Positions 1 through 11,513 of a stretch of 64,000 nt of DNA are shown here, piece after piece. The DNA is taken from the NCBI GenBank assembly GCA_028274465.1, contig CM051455.1:111722261-111786260 (forward strand), written 5' to 3'. The notes under the pieces are model-generated. The model ran no database searches. It saw only the letters and a list, made by a program, of their open reading frames with translations, and was not told the DNA's origin. Position 1 is the stretch's first letter; every line of letters starts with the position of its first letter. A program made the translations under genes and the position numbers. This stretch comes from Plantago ovata. Lineage: Eukaryota > Streptophyta > Magnoliopsida > Lamiales > Plantaginaceae.

Positions 1-193
1 TTGTCTACTTCAATATAATTGCCCGAAAAACCTCATTTTTCACCCAAAACCTGTAGAATACAAACTAAAAGGAAACGTGACACAATTCTAATAAAATGCA
101 CTAAAATATAGCTAAATTAACATAGAGGATAGCTAAATTGGTGAAAAAAGACTCGAATGAAAGTGTAAAATACACGTTCATCACGAACCGCTC
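1..193 (-). repeat. antisense LTR 5'-end fragment embedded in the A-family 3' region
   Basis: Read on the minus strand this begins TGATGAACGTGTATTTTACA and follows the start of the B/F-type LTR (for example 3229 onward). The same piece occurs at 20930-21254 in copy A1 with the same neighbours on its right side, so it is a fixed part of the family and not a new insertion. Confidence 0.85.
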
Positions 194-258
194 CCCACGT
201 GGGGCAGTTCGTCCCAGGAGTCCAGTAACCCGGGTGTCCGAATGAAAATTCGGACACC
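193..258. repeat. G-box palindrome and covarying hairpin, A0
   Basis: Positions 193-204 read CCCCACGTGGGG, a perfect 12-mer palindrome containing the G-box core CACGTG. Positions 233-258 form a perfect 11-bp stem: arm GGTGTCCGAAT, loop GAAA, arm ATTCGGACACC. The A1 copy (21300-21325) has one stem pair changed from A-T to G-C, with a mismatch at the next pair. Confidence 0.75.
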
Positions 259-997
259 AAATTTTCTCCCGATATGTTAAATTGTTGATCTTTTTACCTC
301 TTTTATCACCTATTTTGGTTTCTCACGAGTTTCGTTGAGTAATATAGGTTACAGGTACAAGTTTAGCTCTCACCTTAAATCCACTTTCGACGTTCGGGAC
401 GAGCGACGACGTTCAGGTTTGGGGGGGGGGGTTATCGTTGGGTATTTCTATAGTCTATTTTGCTTATGTTAACTCTTGAGAACCTTTGTTTGCATTTGCA
501 TGTTTACCGCTTTCTTAGTATTTAATTGCATTCACTACATTCATTCTAGTATAGTTTTGCATGTTTTTATGTGGAGTTTATTGTCAAATTTTTTTTGAAC
601 TTTTTTATTGTGTAGATTAACTAGTTATGACCATTGACCATGCATTGCATCTCTATGGATTTGTTTGAGGTTTTTCTCGCTTGGCTTGTCATATTTGTAT
701 ATGCACTTAGTTAAGCTTGGTAGTCTCGACATCACTAAGTGGTGTTTTCTCTACTGCGGTTCACGAAGGCCTTTATAATAAGATGATGCATGTTTGAGTC
801 TTGTGGTTTTTTTCCCGTGTGATTATGTACCTAAGAGGCAACAAGTCTTCACCTTGCTTTGACATTGCTAAATGCCTAGGAAGGAGGTAGTGTGAGATTG
901 TGTGATCCTTTGTTTGAAACATATTCTTTCATTATGATTTGTTTTTCGTTTTTGAGTCATGTGAGTTTGTTTTTTATCTTTTTCGTAAGTTTGTGCT

Positions 998-1024
998 CCA
1001 ACCTATTCTTTTGAATAGGTTTGG
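998..1024. repeat. conserved hairpin with polypurine-like tail
   Basis: CCAACCTATTC pairs with GAATAGGTTTGG around a short loop. Two such hairpins about 110 bp apart occur in the 3' regions of A1, B and F. In A0 the first of the pair (near 918) is eroded and only this one is intact. Confidence 0.75.
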
Positions 1025-1770
1025 AGAGGTCATTTGTGGTGTCAATGTTATTTTCTTTTCGTTGTGCTACTGCTAGCTATATACAAAAAAAAAAAAAAAT
1101 CGAATTTCCAGAAATCTGGAAAGAGAAAACAAAAAAAAAAAAAAAGAAAAGACCAAAAAAAAAAAAGCAAAGAAGGGTCTAAAGAGAGCCAAACGCAGTT
1201 TAGCAAAGTGTTGTTTCATTTTTCAAGTTTGGTAATGTTCGTAATCGAGTTGTAAATTCTATCTTTTGATTGTTTCGTGTCATCTGTTCTAGACCACCCT
1301 CGTCCTGCCATTCAGGAAGTGGTGATTAGTTTTGACTTTGCTTGAGAGATGGGTAGAATAGGGGAGTGTTATCTTTTAGGGAACCCTCCTTCGTTTGATG
1401 AGAGCCAGTATTGGTTTGACCTCTTTGAGGGAAAGTCTTAACTTGGTGAACAGTAGTAAGCCCTCAGTTTCATAGGCACGGGTCAACCATTCGAATTTTA
1501 ACATGTTTCATTGCGTCGTCACTGACTAGGTCCAGGTAGAGAATGTTACGAGAGACTATCTAGTTTAACATAGTGCATATGTGAATGTGTATGAGTCAAT
1601 CGAGGCATTCTTCAACCTATATCCATGTTATGATTTGTATGGTCTTTGTTCATAAGTTTTTGATAGATTCAATAGATTAGTTCATCTTATTTGTCATGAG
1701 ACTCCACTTTGTGTGTTGCATTTTTGGTTTTTGCATTAGAGTCTAGCTAGTTGCTTGAGGACAAGCAAAG

Positions 1771-1787
1771 GTTCGGTTTGGGGAGTT
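1771..1787 (+). other. polypurine tract of A0
   Basis: GGTTTGGGGAG lies directly before the LTR start at 1788, where plus-strand priming is expected. The preceding TTGCTTGAGGACAAGCAAAG is itself a hairpin and recurs before the LTRs of B (10210, 14860) and, diverged, D. Confidence 0.8.
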
Positions 1788-2522
1788 TGATGACAGTGTA
1801 TTTTACACTTTCATTCAAGTCTTTTTCACCTATTTAGCTATCCTCTAGTTTAATGTAGATTATATTTTAGTGTATTTTATTAAAATAGTGTCACGTTTAT
1901 CTCTATTATTGCTTGTGAGTTTACGCGATTCACCGGAGATTGACAACCTTCGTTGGTAACTTGTATCTCACGATTTTTCTGCTTTTATTTATTCAATTCA
2001 ACACGTTTTCATTAGTTCTTGCTTTGATTCTTGTTGATTGCAATTCGAATATGAGTAGCTAAATCTAAGGTTGGTGATAGTATGTGAATTCATAGCTAGG
2101 GTTCTTAATTGTGCATGATTGTAGCTTCGCGCAGACTTTACTTGTTAATTGTTTTCTTCTTTGATCAAATTAAGCCACCTATATTCGTAAGTGTTAAACC
2201 TGGAGAAACACTAGGACAATTCATGATCATTGATTTCTTAATTACAATTCTTCAAGTAACTTCATGCATGATTATAACCCGACGCTTTGAATGATCATAT
2301 TATAACTTCCATCATAATTGATAAGAAAAATCTTTGCTAAATCGTTTACTAATTTTATAAGTATAAGTTTAAGTAGTTAAAGCTAGTTATAGTCCTTAGA
2401 GACCGAAACTCGAGGTTATCTTTCTTCTACACTACGTGCTTTGGTTTTCGTTGTAGTTGCGAGTTGCCTTTGGCTAAAAACAAATTTATTTGATTGTTCG
2501 AGTCTGACAATCTCGTTCATCA
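1788..2522 (+). repeat. LTR shared by A0 (as 3' LTR) and A1 (as 5' LTR), internally deleted
   Basis: It starts TGATGACAG and ends GTTCATCA, with a polypurine tract on its left and a primer site on its right. At about 735 bp it is shorter than related LTRs (about 1.27-1.49 kb). U3 sequence ending GTCACGTTT jumps to sequence that in the A1 3' LTR follows ACATCGTTT (near 22275), so a middle segment was lost at a CGTTT microhomology (1894-1898). Confidence 0.85.
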
Positions 2523-2525
2523 GAT

Positions 2526-2543
2526 TGGCGCCGTTGCCGGGGA
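2526..2543 (+). other. primer binding site, tRNA-Asp type (A1)
   Basis: TGGCGCCGTTGCCGGGGA starts 3 bp after the LTR end. It matches the tRNA-Asp 3' end used by Athila elements as I recall it. The same site follows the LTRs of B, E and F, and a variant follows that of D. Confidence 0.85.
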
Positions 2544-2709
2544 CTATTACTCCTTTTTACTCTTTAGCTCATTTATATTTTCAGCATTCATTACCTAGAA
2601 TTAGTGGTTTTAATAAGTTTTTCTCGATTTGAAAGTGAATTCCAGAATTTGCAATTTCTAACAGGACTAATTTTCAGTTGTGAGTTTCTCCTGTTCCAGA
2701 TATTCAGGT

Positions 2710-3228
2710 ATGACGTCCATGAAAGCTCGCATGACACCCCAATTCTCGCAAGTTAATAGAGGATCAGCTATATACTTGGAGGAAGAATTAACGGGGTATG
2801 AGGTGACGAGTTCAGTAGTGAGAAACATACCAAGGTTTGAAGATGGAGTGGGGATGAATCCGATAAGTTTCATCAGATCCTGTGAGGAAGAAGTAGCAAA
2901 AGTTCCAGCAAAGGGGTTTACCGAGGACCAATTATGCAGGAAATTATTTTCTTTTGCTCTTGGATATGAGCCGAGGCTTTGGATGGTAAGGTTAGCACCA
3001 GGATCGCTGAAAACCTGGGGCCAAGTAGTAGAGGAGTTCTTGGCGCGATTTATGCCTTACCATGAGACGATTGCGTTACGAGATAGGATTGAATACTTCA
3101 AGCAAGGAGAGTATGAGCGGTTTTGTGACGCCTACGAACATTTTGAGATGTATAAACGTGAGTGCCCCCATCACCATTTCGACGATGGGGAGTTGATTTG
3201 GTTTTTTGTTGGTGGTCTACGTGATGAT
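2710..3228 (+). pseudogene. gag: A1 gag, first part (interrupted by element B)
   Basis: An open frame of 173 codons from ATG at 2710; an in-frame GTG exists at 2680 but ATG is preferred. It reads like a plant Ty3/gypsy Gag core: FEDGVGMNPISFIRSCEEE, then LKTWGQVVEEFLARFMPYHE, then a CPHHHFDDGELIWFFVGGL segment of the retrotransposon-gag domain. Gag would form the virus-like particle. The frame stops being gag at 3228 because element B begins at 3229. Past B, with one ATGAT copy removed, the frame resumes at 16166. About 165 bp of non-coding leader separate it from the primer site. Confidence 0.85.
3224..3228 (+). repeat. target site duplication of B, left copy
   Basis: ATGAT precedes the left LTR of B and recurs at 16161-16165 directly after the right LTR. 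Five bp is the usual size for Ty3/gypsy integration. Confidence 0.9.
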
Positions 3229-4501
3229 TGATGAATTTGTATTTTACACTTTCATTCGAGTCTTTTTCACCTATTTTAGCTATCCTCTATGTTAATTTAG
3301 CTATATTTTAGTACATTTTATTAGAATAGTGTCACGTTTCCCTTTAGATTTTATTTTACAGGTTTTGGTTGAAATTCGAGGATTTCCGGGAAATTATATT
3401 GAAGTTGACAAGGAATTGGTGTTCCAGAAGCCTATTTGGAGTATCTGAAGGTTTCCGGATAGGATTTGAAGTCTAGGGGCCGAATCTGGAGGTTAGAAGG
3501 CTACTAGAAGTCAGAAACCGAGTCCGAAAAGGGGAAGAAATCCAAAAACGCGTCGAAAACGCAGAATTCCCCGAGAAAAAACCTGGGGCGAACCGCCGCG
3601 TGCTGGGGCGAACCGCCCCGTAGTTTTTCGGGGCCTATATATAGTGCTCAGTTTTTCTCCGAAAATCATATCTTTCAAGACCTACTTTCTCACCTCTCTC
3701 TATAGTTTTAGGTAGGAACTTCCTGGGGCCTGTCCTGGGAGTTCCGTAGCTTAGGGGATACTTTTTCATAGCAGTTTCAAGCTCGTAGGATCGCAATCAT
3801 CCGGAGATTGACAACCTTCGGTAACTTTGAATCTTACAGTTTTATTCTACTTATTTTATTATATTCTTTCAACATGTTTTCTTCTATGATTTCTATTGAT
3901 TGCATGCCTATTATGAGTAGCTAAACTTATCGTAGGTGGTAGTATGTGAATTCTTAGCGAAGGGAAGATAATCATGCTAATGGATATATCACGCATTATA
4001 CTCCGTGTCATTGCTTTATTTCGTTGATCAGTTGTAACCAAAATTCTCGTATGTTGTATTAATTATTATGCACAATTGGACACTTGTCGACCATCAGACC
4101 AATTATCTTCGTAGTGTTGAATAATTACGGAACACATTAGGACAATAGTGATTGACTTGTCAGACCAATTATCTTCGTAGTGCTTAATATTTGCAACAGG
4201 ACACTAGATTGATTCAAAGATCTCTATGCAAGACCGAGGAATTTATGCATGATTATCGACCCGTTATGTTAAGAAGGACCATACTATCACCAATCTCCAT
4301 TATCTGCTAGAAACCCCCTATTGCTATCTGTCTGCTGTTTTATATTCTCTTGTTAAATAGATAAAGCTAGTTATAGTCCTGAGAGAACGACACTCGAGTC
4401 ATTCTACTGCTACACTACGGTTTTCGTGTAGTTGTGGATTGCCTTTGGCTAATTACAAATTTATTTGCTTGAATTCGGAGCACGACATCCGCGGTTCATC
4501 A
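3229..4501 (+). repeat. B 5' LTR (1273 bp)
   Basis: It begins TGATGAATTTG and ends GGTTCATCA, giving the terminal inverted repeat TGATGA/TCATCA. The first 190 bp are shared with the A, E and F LTRs. U3 carries two GC palindromes and a TATA box. The match to the 3' LTR at 14892-16160 runs along the whole length. Confidence 0.9.
3585..3643 (+). promoter_or_regulatory. B LTR core promoter: paired GC palindromes upstream of TATA box
   Basis: GGGGCGAACCGCC (3585-3597) and the perfect palindrome GGGGCG-AAC-CGCCCC (3605-3619) are followed 16 bp later by TATATATA (3636-3643). The transcription start would lie about 30 bp further, by the usual plant TATA spacing. The element 5-prime of the TATA box is inferred to be regulatory only from its position. 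Confidence 0.6.
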
Positions 4502-4504
4502 AAT

Positions 4505-4522
4505 TGGCGTCGTTGCCGGGGA
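4505..4522 (+). other. primer binding site, tRNA-Asp type (B)
   Basis: TGGCGTCGTTGCCGGGGA, three bases after the LTR. It differs by one base (C to T) from the site in A1 and F. Confidence 0.8.
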
Positions 4523-4672
4523 CTATACTCCTTTTTTCTGTTTAATTTATTTATATTTACAGCATTAGATTCCTAATTCTATTAGTTTTAGTTTTTCTTT
4601 TTAATCTCTCTCTCTGATACTGCTTTCCTAGTCTGTTTATAATCATCTTTCCTAGTCTGTTACAGATAGTGT

Positions 4673-6826
4673 ATGCCGCATACACGTTCTGCAGGAACAC
4701 CACTTGCTGATTCAATTGCTGAGATCGACAGAGTCTACCACCAGAGAAGGCGACTACTTGAAAGGCGCGCACTAGAGGAAATAGAGGAAACCGATTTTTC
4801 TGAATCTCTACTCAGTCTCTTCAAGGAAATCGACGGAATGGCAGAAGCTAGACCACTGAAGGCATGGGTTCAACCCACCAAGGATCGTATGAGGGGACCG
4901 GTGATTGTTCTTTCGTCTGCAACCCGAGATCTGGAGATCAAGAACCACGCATTCCAACAACTTCCGAGGTTCTATGGCTTATCAGGGGAAGATGTGATGG
5001 GGTACTTGCACGATATCGATGATTTCGTCAACCAACTCCCACGACCCGGAGCTGACATAACAACGGATGAGTTGAGGATGAAGGTTCGTTCTATGGGACT
5101 TGGCGACAGAGTCAAGTCATGGCTAAGTTCTCTTCCAGCAGGCTCGCTGGACACTTGGGAAAAGGTTTTCTCAACTTTCATGGAGAAATACTTCCCTCCC
5201 ACCTTGACTACCGCGCTAAAGGCGCAAATCACTAGATTCAGACAAGACTATGATGAGACCATCTAGACCGCGTTCGAGAGGTTCCAAGATCTCACGAACA
5301 AGTGCCCTCACCATGGTTTTGAACTTTCAGACCTAGTCCAATACTTCTACAATGGACTAACCTTCGAGAACCAACAAGTGGTGGATTTCCAATGCCGAGG
5401 CAATATTTGGGAGGAAACCGCAGAAGCCGTCTGGGCAGTTTTCGAAACGCTTGCTAAGGGTTCGCACTTCAATGACCCAAGAGCAATGGTTAGGAGACGT
5501 GGACCTGAAGCTCCACCGACTCAAGAAGCCCCTATGTATAGGGGGAATGGGGATCAATTCGAGTTCTTTACCAACAAATTGAAGCAAGTCCTCAAGAGCG
5601 CCACCGAAACAACTGTTTCGAACGAAGTATGCCGAATATGCAAGAACTATGGGCATGGGGCTCATATGTGTAGATCGGAGCTGGCATACGATGATGGCAA
5701 CTGGGCTCAAGGAGGCGAAGAAGAAGCCTTTGCTACGGAGTTTGGCACTCAAGAAGTTAGCTACGGAAAAGACGGTAGGAATCCTCGAGGTGGATTTTGG
5801 AGAAGAGGATACCGTAACAATCAAGGATATGCACCCGCTAACCAAACTTATGGACCTAACCGAGACCGTAGTAGGCTAAACTATGGTAATGACCACTACG
5901 AAAACCCCGCTCCGAAAGAGCCACCGAAGTCGAAGTCGGCTCAACTGATGGAGAACTTGCAGAAGATGGTTGATCACACACAGAGTTTTCTCAAACGTTA
6001 TGAAGAAGATTCCGAGAAGACTAGGGCAAGGCTTGATAAGTTGGAAGAGAGCACTAGGCTTGCCCATCAAAAGATGCAAGAGTTGATCGACTGAGGAGCA
6101 AGTAGGGAACAACGCAAACTGCCTAGCAGCACTGTGAAGTCGAATGCCATTACATTGGCTGGTGATGTACCTGGCGAAATCACCATCAGGAAGGATGTTA
6201 GGTGCGAGTGTTGCATGAAGGAAGAACTTCTACAGGCTGAGGAAGAAGAGAAGGGCCTTGGTTCTGACACAAGTGATGAGGAACAAGAGGATCCCGAACC
6301 ACTCCCTAAAAGTTTCGATGTAAAGGTAGGGACTGGTGAGCTTGAAGATGTCCGTGCCACACTGGATACGGGATCCTACTCAAACATAATTCCTTTGAAT
6401 GTATTTGAAAAGATCAACATTGGAAAACTATCTGAGCAAAGGGCTATTGTGCAACTGGCGGATGGATCCTTTATGAGACCTGCGGGCGTTGTGAAAAATG
6501 TGTTGGTCAAGATTGGTGAAGCATCTATATACACCAATTTCGTAGTTATGCCGGCATCCGCACCTGGAACGGGGGATGTCATACTCTTAGGGAAAACGTT
6601 CTTGACTAAACTAAGCTCAGTGATGGATATCTACCAAAGAACTTGCACCATCGAAGTGGATGGCAAGCAACACGTGTTGCAAGCCATACCTGATCCACCT
6701 GAACCGCCTGATATTACTACTCACTACTGTGGTCTTGCAGCCTATATTCTTTCTTATTCACAGGTTCGTGGCATGGAAAGGAGATCAATGAGGGGGAAGC
6801 CTAGTACCCGCAAAAAGAAGAGATAG
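4673..6826 (+). pseudogene. gag-pro: B gag-protease with two nonsense codons
   Basis: One frame of 717 codons from ATG (MPHTRSAGTPLADS) to TAG at 6824, interrupted by TAG at 5264-5266 and TGA at 6092-6094. The F copy has TAC and CGA at these positions, so both look like point mutations. Order: N-terminal region, gag core (FYGLSGEDVMGYLHDIDDF; LDTWEKVFSTFMEKYFP), a zinc knuckle CRICKNYGHGAHMC near residue 320 (C-x2-C-x4-H-x4-C), an Arg/Asn/Tyr-rich segment, a charged helical stretch, and a retropepsin-like domain with LDTGSYSNIIP near residue 565 and DVILLGKTF as its second conserved block. It ends in a basic tail. No RT follows. Confidence 0.88.
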
Positions 6827-7584
6827 GCGCAGACAGGAGTCGAGTCAAAGACTTTAAACAATGACGCTATCCGGGAGGCAACCCGGAATTTTTATCGCTT
6901 TCTTTACTGCTTTTCTGCATGCATTTCATTCTTGAACTATTTGCTTCTCGTATGCGAATTTGTTCATGTCTGTGTCGTATGTGCTTATGTTTGAGTGAGA
7001 TTTTTTCGAGTGATTTTTTTAAAAAATTGGTTTCGAGGACTAAAACCGCATTTTCTGACGACGAGAACCATCTCCCCACAATGGGGAGCACGGGGCGAAC
7101 CGCTCCACAGTCCCAGAACTTCAAAGACGCGGATTTCTTCCCCAAAACCTTATTTTCTTCATTCTTCTTCATTCATTCTCCCAAAAAACCCGAAAAACGC
7201 GATTTTACATTTAAATCTTCATAACTTCTTCATTTCTTGACCAAATTGAGTGTTCTTTAGCTTAATTCGAAGCCTATTACATGATCTATCATCCTATCTG
7301 ATCAGATTTCATCTTTATGCGTTAGATTTTCAGATATGAGGTATCATCCTTAGAACCCTAATTTTCAAATTTGGGGGTTTTCTAATTTGAGCTTCAATTA
7401 TGCTTATTTGATGCATGGGTATGTTGTTTATATGATTAGACATGTTATTTACTATCAATTGCATGCTCAATTTTGCTTGGATTGTTGATTTGGGTATTTT
7501 GCTGCTAGATGATATATCTTGTTCTGCAATATGTCTTTATCTTTGATTTCTTGCATATGATTGTGTATATTGACGTAATGTTGG
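6827..7584 (+). mobile_element. B 3' region, proximal part
   Basis: No gene recognised. Just after the stop is a hairpin (6870-6887: TCCGGG, loop AGGCAA, CCCGGA). A GC island follows at 7072-7106: hairpin CTCCCC/GGGGAG, then GGGGCG-AAC-CGCTCC. Next comes a C/T-rich, leader-like tract (7130-7260) and AT-rich DNA. F (36350-37110) has the same order, and a diverged copy of the second half lies at 31433-32046. Confidence 0.75.
6870..6887 (+). repeat. post-ORF hairpin with AGGCAA loop (B)
   Basis: Stem TCCGGG/CCCGGA around AGGCAA, 43 bp after the gag-pro stop. F has the same hairpin (36393-36410) with one wobble pair. D has AGGCAA between CTCGGG and CTCGAG (51996-52013, minus strand). I recall a GGGAGGCAACCC-like hairpin at this place in other Athila elements. 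Confidence 0.7.
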
Positions 7585-10243
7585 TAGATTTGACGATAGA
7601 ATGCTTAATTGTTGAGTATGAGGATTTATGATGATTATATTTTTCGCTGCTATGGTATGAATTGAGCCTTGTTATCAAGGAAATTGGTTGTCTAGTAAGA
7701 GCATGATGTGATGTATTGCATGTAGTAGTTACATTGGTATGTTGCATGATGAAGAAGCTAGGCTAGACATTGCGGTTTGGGGAGTTCGATTGTTGATTTT
7801 ATCACTTGTGTGTTTCGCTTTTACTCTAGTATGTATTTGAGTCAGTTTTGTGTCATACGAGGTGCTAACAGCTGTTTGTAGGTAGCATACCAAGGGAAGG
7901 GAGCAATCCCGCATCATTGTTGTGAAGAACCATGTCAAGGAAGGTGACCTCGCTAGATGTGCGTTCAAGCCAAGGGGTTTTGCAACAACGTCGTGGATTA
8001 TCCAAGAGGAGGAGCTAGAGTACACCTGGAGTAAGGACTCCTATGCCTATTCATGCACCACCGAAGGGATAGAAACCATTATTACGTCATCACTCCATCA
8101 CGAGGACTGCAGAGTTCGAGTGAACAGGAGGGAGCCGGGACATTCTCGCCGCGACGGATTCAATCTTGAGTTCGTAGTTGCTAGAAGATTCCGAAGCGCT
8201 AGCTTGGTTCCAAAACATAATGACATGGGTGCCCAGCACCTTGTTGGGGTGCCCCTTGCCTGCCTCTAAAGTGAGCATCATATAGACATCGGTCGGATCC
8301 ACAGTAGAGGATGTGGTCGAAATTGGAGAAAAAGGTAGAAGACTTCTGAGTGTCCGAGCAGCTTACTGAAAACTTCTCGTGGTGTAAAACGTTGGAGGGG
8401 GAGGTCCTGATACCACTGCCCTTTCCCCTTCAACAGTTCACATCCTATTGGAGGGCTCCAGGATGGAGGATTCCATAACAGCGACGGCTACTCTTGAGAA
8501 TTCTACCTGCCACTACAACTCTACTAGTGAGGATGTGCGTGACAGTAGTGACAATGAAGGCCATACGGGCAATGATGATTCTGATAGAGGAGTTGTTCCT
8601 GTCCAGCCTATAAATGGAACTACCGCACCTACCTGAAGACCTGATGACACCCTATAAGGCTCATAGAGGAGGCCCAATAAATCACAAGCAGCATACTCAG
8701 CCGACCGAGGCCAAACCATGGGGTAACATCTAGTATCACATCTTAATTCCTCATTTTTTTACTGCTAGGGACTAGCGTTAATTTCATGAGGGGGGATGGG
8801 ATTTAAGTGATCTGATGTTGTTAGTTTGGAGCTTGGTATTGGTAGGATGAGTATAGTACCTCGCATGCTTTCTTTGTTTGCATTTGCATTTGCACGTTTA
8901 CCGCTTTCTTAGATATTTTAGGTTGCATTCACTACATTCATCCTAGGATAGTCTTGCATGTTTTATATGGAGTTTATTGCCGAATTTTTTGAACTTTTTT
9001 ATTGGGAAGATCAACCAACAATGCCGATTAATCGTATGCTTCATCTCTATGAATTTGTTTGAGGTTTTTCTCGCTTGGCTTGTCACATTTATGTATTGCA
9101 CTTAGTTGAGCTAGGTAGGCTCGACATCACTTAGTGGTGTTTTCTCTACTGCGGTTCACGAAGGCCTTTATAATAGGATAATGCATGTTAGGGTCTTATG
9201 GTTGTTTTTCCGAGTAATTATGTACCTAAGAGGCAACAACTCTTCACCATGCTTTGAGATTGCTAAATGCCTAGGAAGGAGGTAGTGTGAGGTTGTGTGA
9301 TCCTTTGTTTATAACCTATTCTTCCGAATAGGTTTGGGGAGGGGGTTGCACCATCATTAGACTTGTTTCTGTTTTTCATTTTCGTATCGTGAGTTTATTT
9401 TCCTTTTCCGTAAATTTTGTACTCCAACCTATTCTTTCGAATAGGTTTGGGGAAGTCGTGTGAGTCATTTTGTTTCTCTCTTTGTTATGCTACTGCTGGC
9501 TAGAAAAAAAATCGAAAAAAAAAAGAAACATTTCCAGAAAAAAAAGAGAAAAAGAAAGAAAAGAATCTGGAAAGAAAAAAGAAAAGAAAGGAAAGACCCC
9601 AAAAAAAAAAAAAAAAAAAAGCAAACAAGGGTCCAAAAAAAGAAAGCCAAATAGCAGTTTAGCAAAGTGTTGAGTCTTTTCCATTTTTGTAATGTTCGTA
9701 ATCGTGTTTTTATCTTTTTTGTCTTGAGTGTCATCTGTTCTAGACCACCCTCGTCCTGCCATTCAGGAAGTGGTGAATAGCTTAAGACTTTACTTGAGAT
9801 ATGGGTAGAATAGGGGAGTGTTATCTTTTATAGGGAACCCTCCTTCGTTTGATGAGAGCCAGTACTGGTTCGACCTCTTTTGAGGAAAAGTCTTAACATG
9901 GTGGAACAGCAGTAAGTCCTCAGTTTCATAGGCACGGGGCAACCATTCGTATCTTAGCATGCTTCATTACGTCGTCACTGACTAGGTCCAGGTAGAGAAT
10001 GTTACGAGAGACTATCTTGTCTTGACATAAGTGCTTATGTGGATGTGTATAAGTCAATCGAGATATTCTTCAACCTATATTCATTCTTTGATTTATATGG
10101 TTTTTGTTTATATGTTTTTTGGTAGATTCAGTAGAATAGTTCATTTTATTTGGCATGAAACTCCATTTTCTGTCTTGCATGTTTTTTGTATTAGAGTCTA
10201 GCTTAGTTGCTTGAGGACAAGCAAAGGTTCGGTTTGGGGTGTT
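7585..10243 (+). mobile_element. B 3' region, distal part (left copy)
   Basis: No intact gene. Short open stretches (7922-8269 and 8448-8636) are shared in part with F, but frames are not kept between copies, so I do not call them genes. After about 8740 the sequence resembles the A-family 3' region: the phrase CTCGACATCACTTAGTGGTG, a hairpin pair at 9313-9334 and 9426-9447, an A-rich tract (9500-9660), and a polypurine run GGTTTGGGGTG before the LTR at 10244. Confidence 0.75.
9313..9447. repeat. paired AACCTATTC hairpins (B, left copy)
   Basis: AACCTATTC/GAATAGGTT stems (9 bp, perfect) at 9313-9334 with loop TTCC and at 9426-9447 with loop TTTC, each followed by TGGGG. The 113-bp spacing is near that in A1 (21983 and 22096). 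The right copy has them at 13964-13985 and 14076-14097. Confidence 0.75.
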
Positions 10244-11512
10244 TGATGAATGTGTATTTTACACTTTCATTCGAGTCTTTTTCACCTATTTTAGCTATCC
10301 TCTATGTTAATTTAGCTATATTTTAGTACATTTTATTAGAATAGTGTCACGTTTCCTTTAGATTTTATTTACTGGTTTTGGTTGAAATTCGAGGATTTCC
10401 GGGAAATTATATTGAAGTTGACAAGGAATTTGTGTTCAGAAGCCTATTTGGAGTATCTGAAGGTTTCCGGATAGGATTTGAAGTCTAGGGGCCGAATCTG
10501 GAGGTTAGAAGGCTACTAGAAGTCAGAAACCGAGTCCGAAAAGGGGAAGAAATCCAAAAACGCGTCGAAAACGCGGAATTCCGCGAAAAAAACCTGGGGC
10601 GAACGCCCCCCGCGTGCTGTGGGGCGAACCGCCCGTAGTTTTTCGGGGCCTATATATAGTGCTCAGTTTTCTCTCCGAAAATCATATCTTTCAGGACCTT
10701 TCTCACCTCTCTCTATAGTTTTAGGTAGGAACTTCCCGGGGCCTGTCCTGGGAGTTCCGTAGCTTAGGGATACTTTTTCATAGCAGTTTGGAGCTCGTAG
10801 GATCGCAATCATCCGGAGATTGACAACCTTCGGTAACTTTGTATCTTACAGTTTTATTCTACTTATTTTATTATATTCTTTCAACATGTTTTCTTCTATG
10901 ATTTTCTGTTGATTGCATGCCTATTATGAGTAGCTAAACTTATCGTTGGTGGTAGTATGTGATTCTTAGCGAGGGAAGATATCATGCTAAGGCTATATCG
11001 CGCATTATACTCCGTGTCATTGCTTTATTTCGTTGATCAGTTGTAACCAAAATCTCGTATGTTGTATTAATTATTATGCACAATGGACACTTGTCGACCA
11101 TCAGACCAATTATCTTCGTAGTGTTGAATAATTACGGAACACATTAGGACAATAGTGATTGACTTGTCCACCCAATTATCTTCGTAGTGCTTAATACTTG
11201 CAACAGGACACTAGATTGATTCAAAGATCTCTATGCAAGACCGAGGAATTTATGCATGATTATCGACCCATTATGTTAAGAAGGACTATTCATCACCAAT
11301 CTCCATTATCTGCTGCTAGAAACCCCCTCTTGCTATCTGTCTGCTGTTTTTATATTCTCTTGTTAAATAGATAAAGCAGTTATAGTCCTGAGAGAACGAA
11401 CTCGAGTCATTCTACTGCTACACTACGGTTTTCGTTGTAATTGTGCATTGCCTTTGGCTAATTACAAATTTATTTGCTTGAATCCGGAGCCACCGACCAT
11501 CGCGGTTCATCA
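10244..11512 (+). repeat. B 3' LTR, left (duplicate) copy
   Basis: Same LTR as 14892-16160, with many single-base differences and indels, some inside conserved motifs such as the GC palindromes at 10595-10635. Followed by ATGATGTTAGGC, the A1 gag flank. Probably the same locus sequenced with lower accuracy. Confidence 0.8.
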
Positions 11513-11513
11513 A

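Larger units (their letters stand above)
1..1787 (+). mobile_element. 3' non-coding region of Athila-type copy A0 (5' part outside window)
   Basis: This stretch matches 21061-22194 of copy A1, so the window opens inside the 3' region of a sister copy. It holds an antisense LTR-like piece (1-193), a GC palindrome and hairpins near 190-258, a G run near 421-430, a long non-coding tract, a hairpin at 998-1024 and an A-rich tract (about 1085-1175). It ends in a purine-rich run directly before an LTR. I see no env-like gene. Small lysine-rich ORFs here only translate the A-rich tract. Confidence 0.85.

Noticed and set aside
1034-1255. Lysine-rich small ORF (also near 9460, 14110, 38954)
   Set aside because: It only translates the A-rich tract of the 3' region; length and frame differ in each copy.
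7922-8636. Short ORFs in the B 3' region, partly matched in F (37369-37593)
   Set aside because: Stops and indels differ between B and F and no domain is recognisable; a decayed second ORF is possible but not supported.
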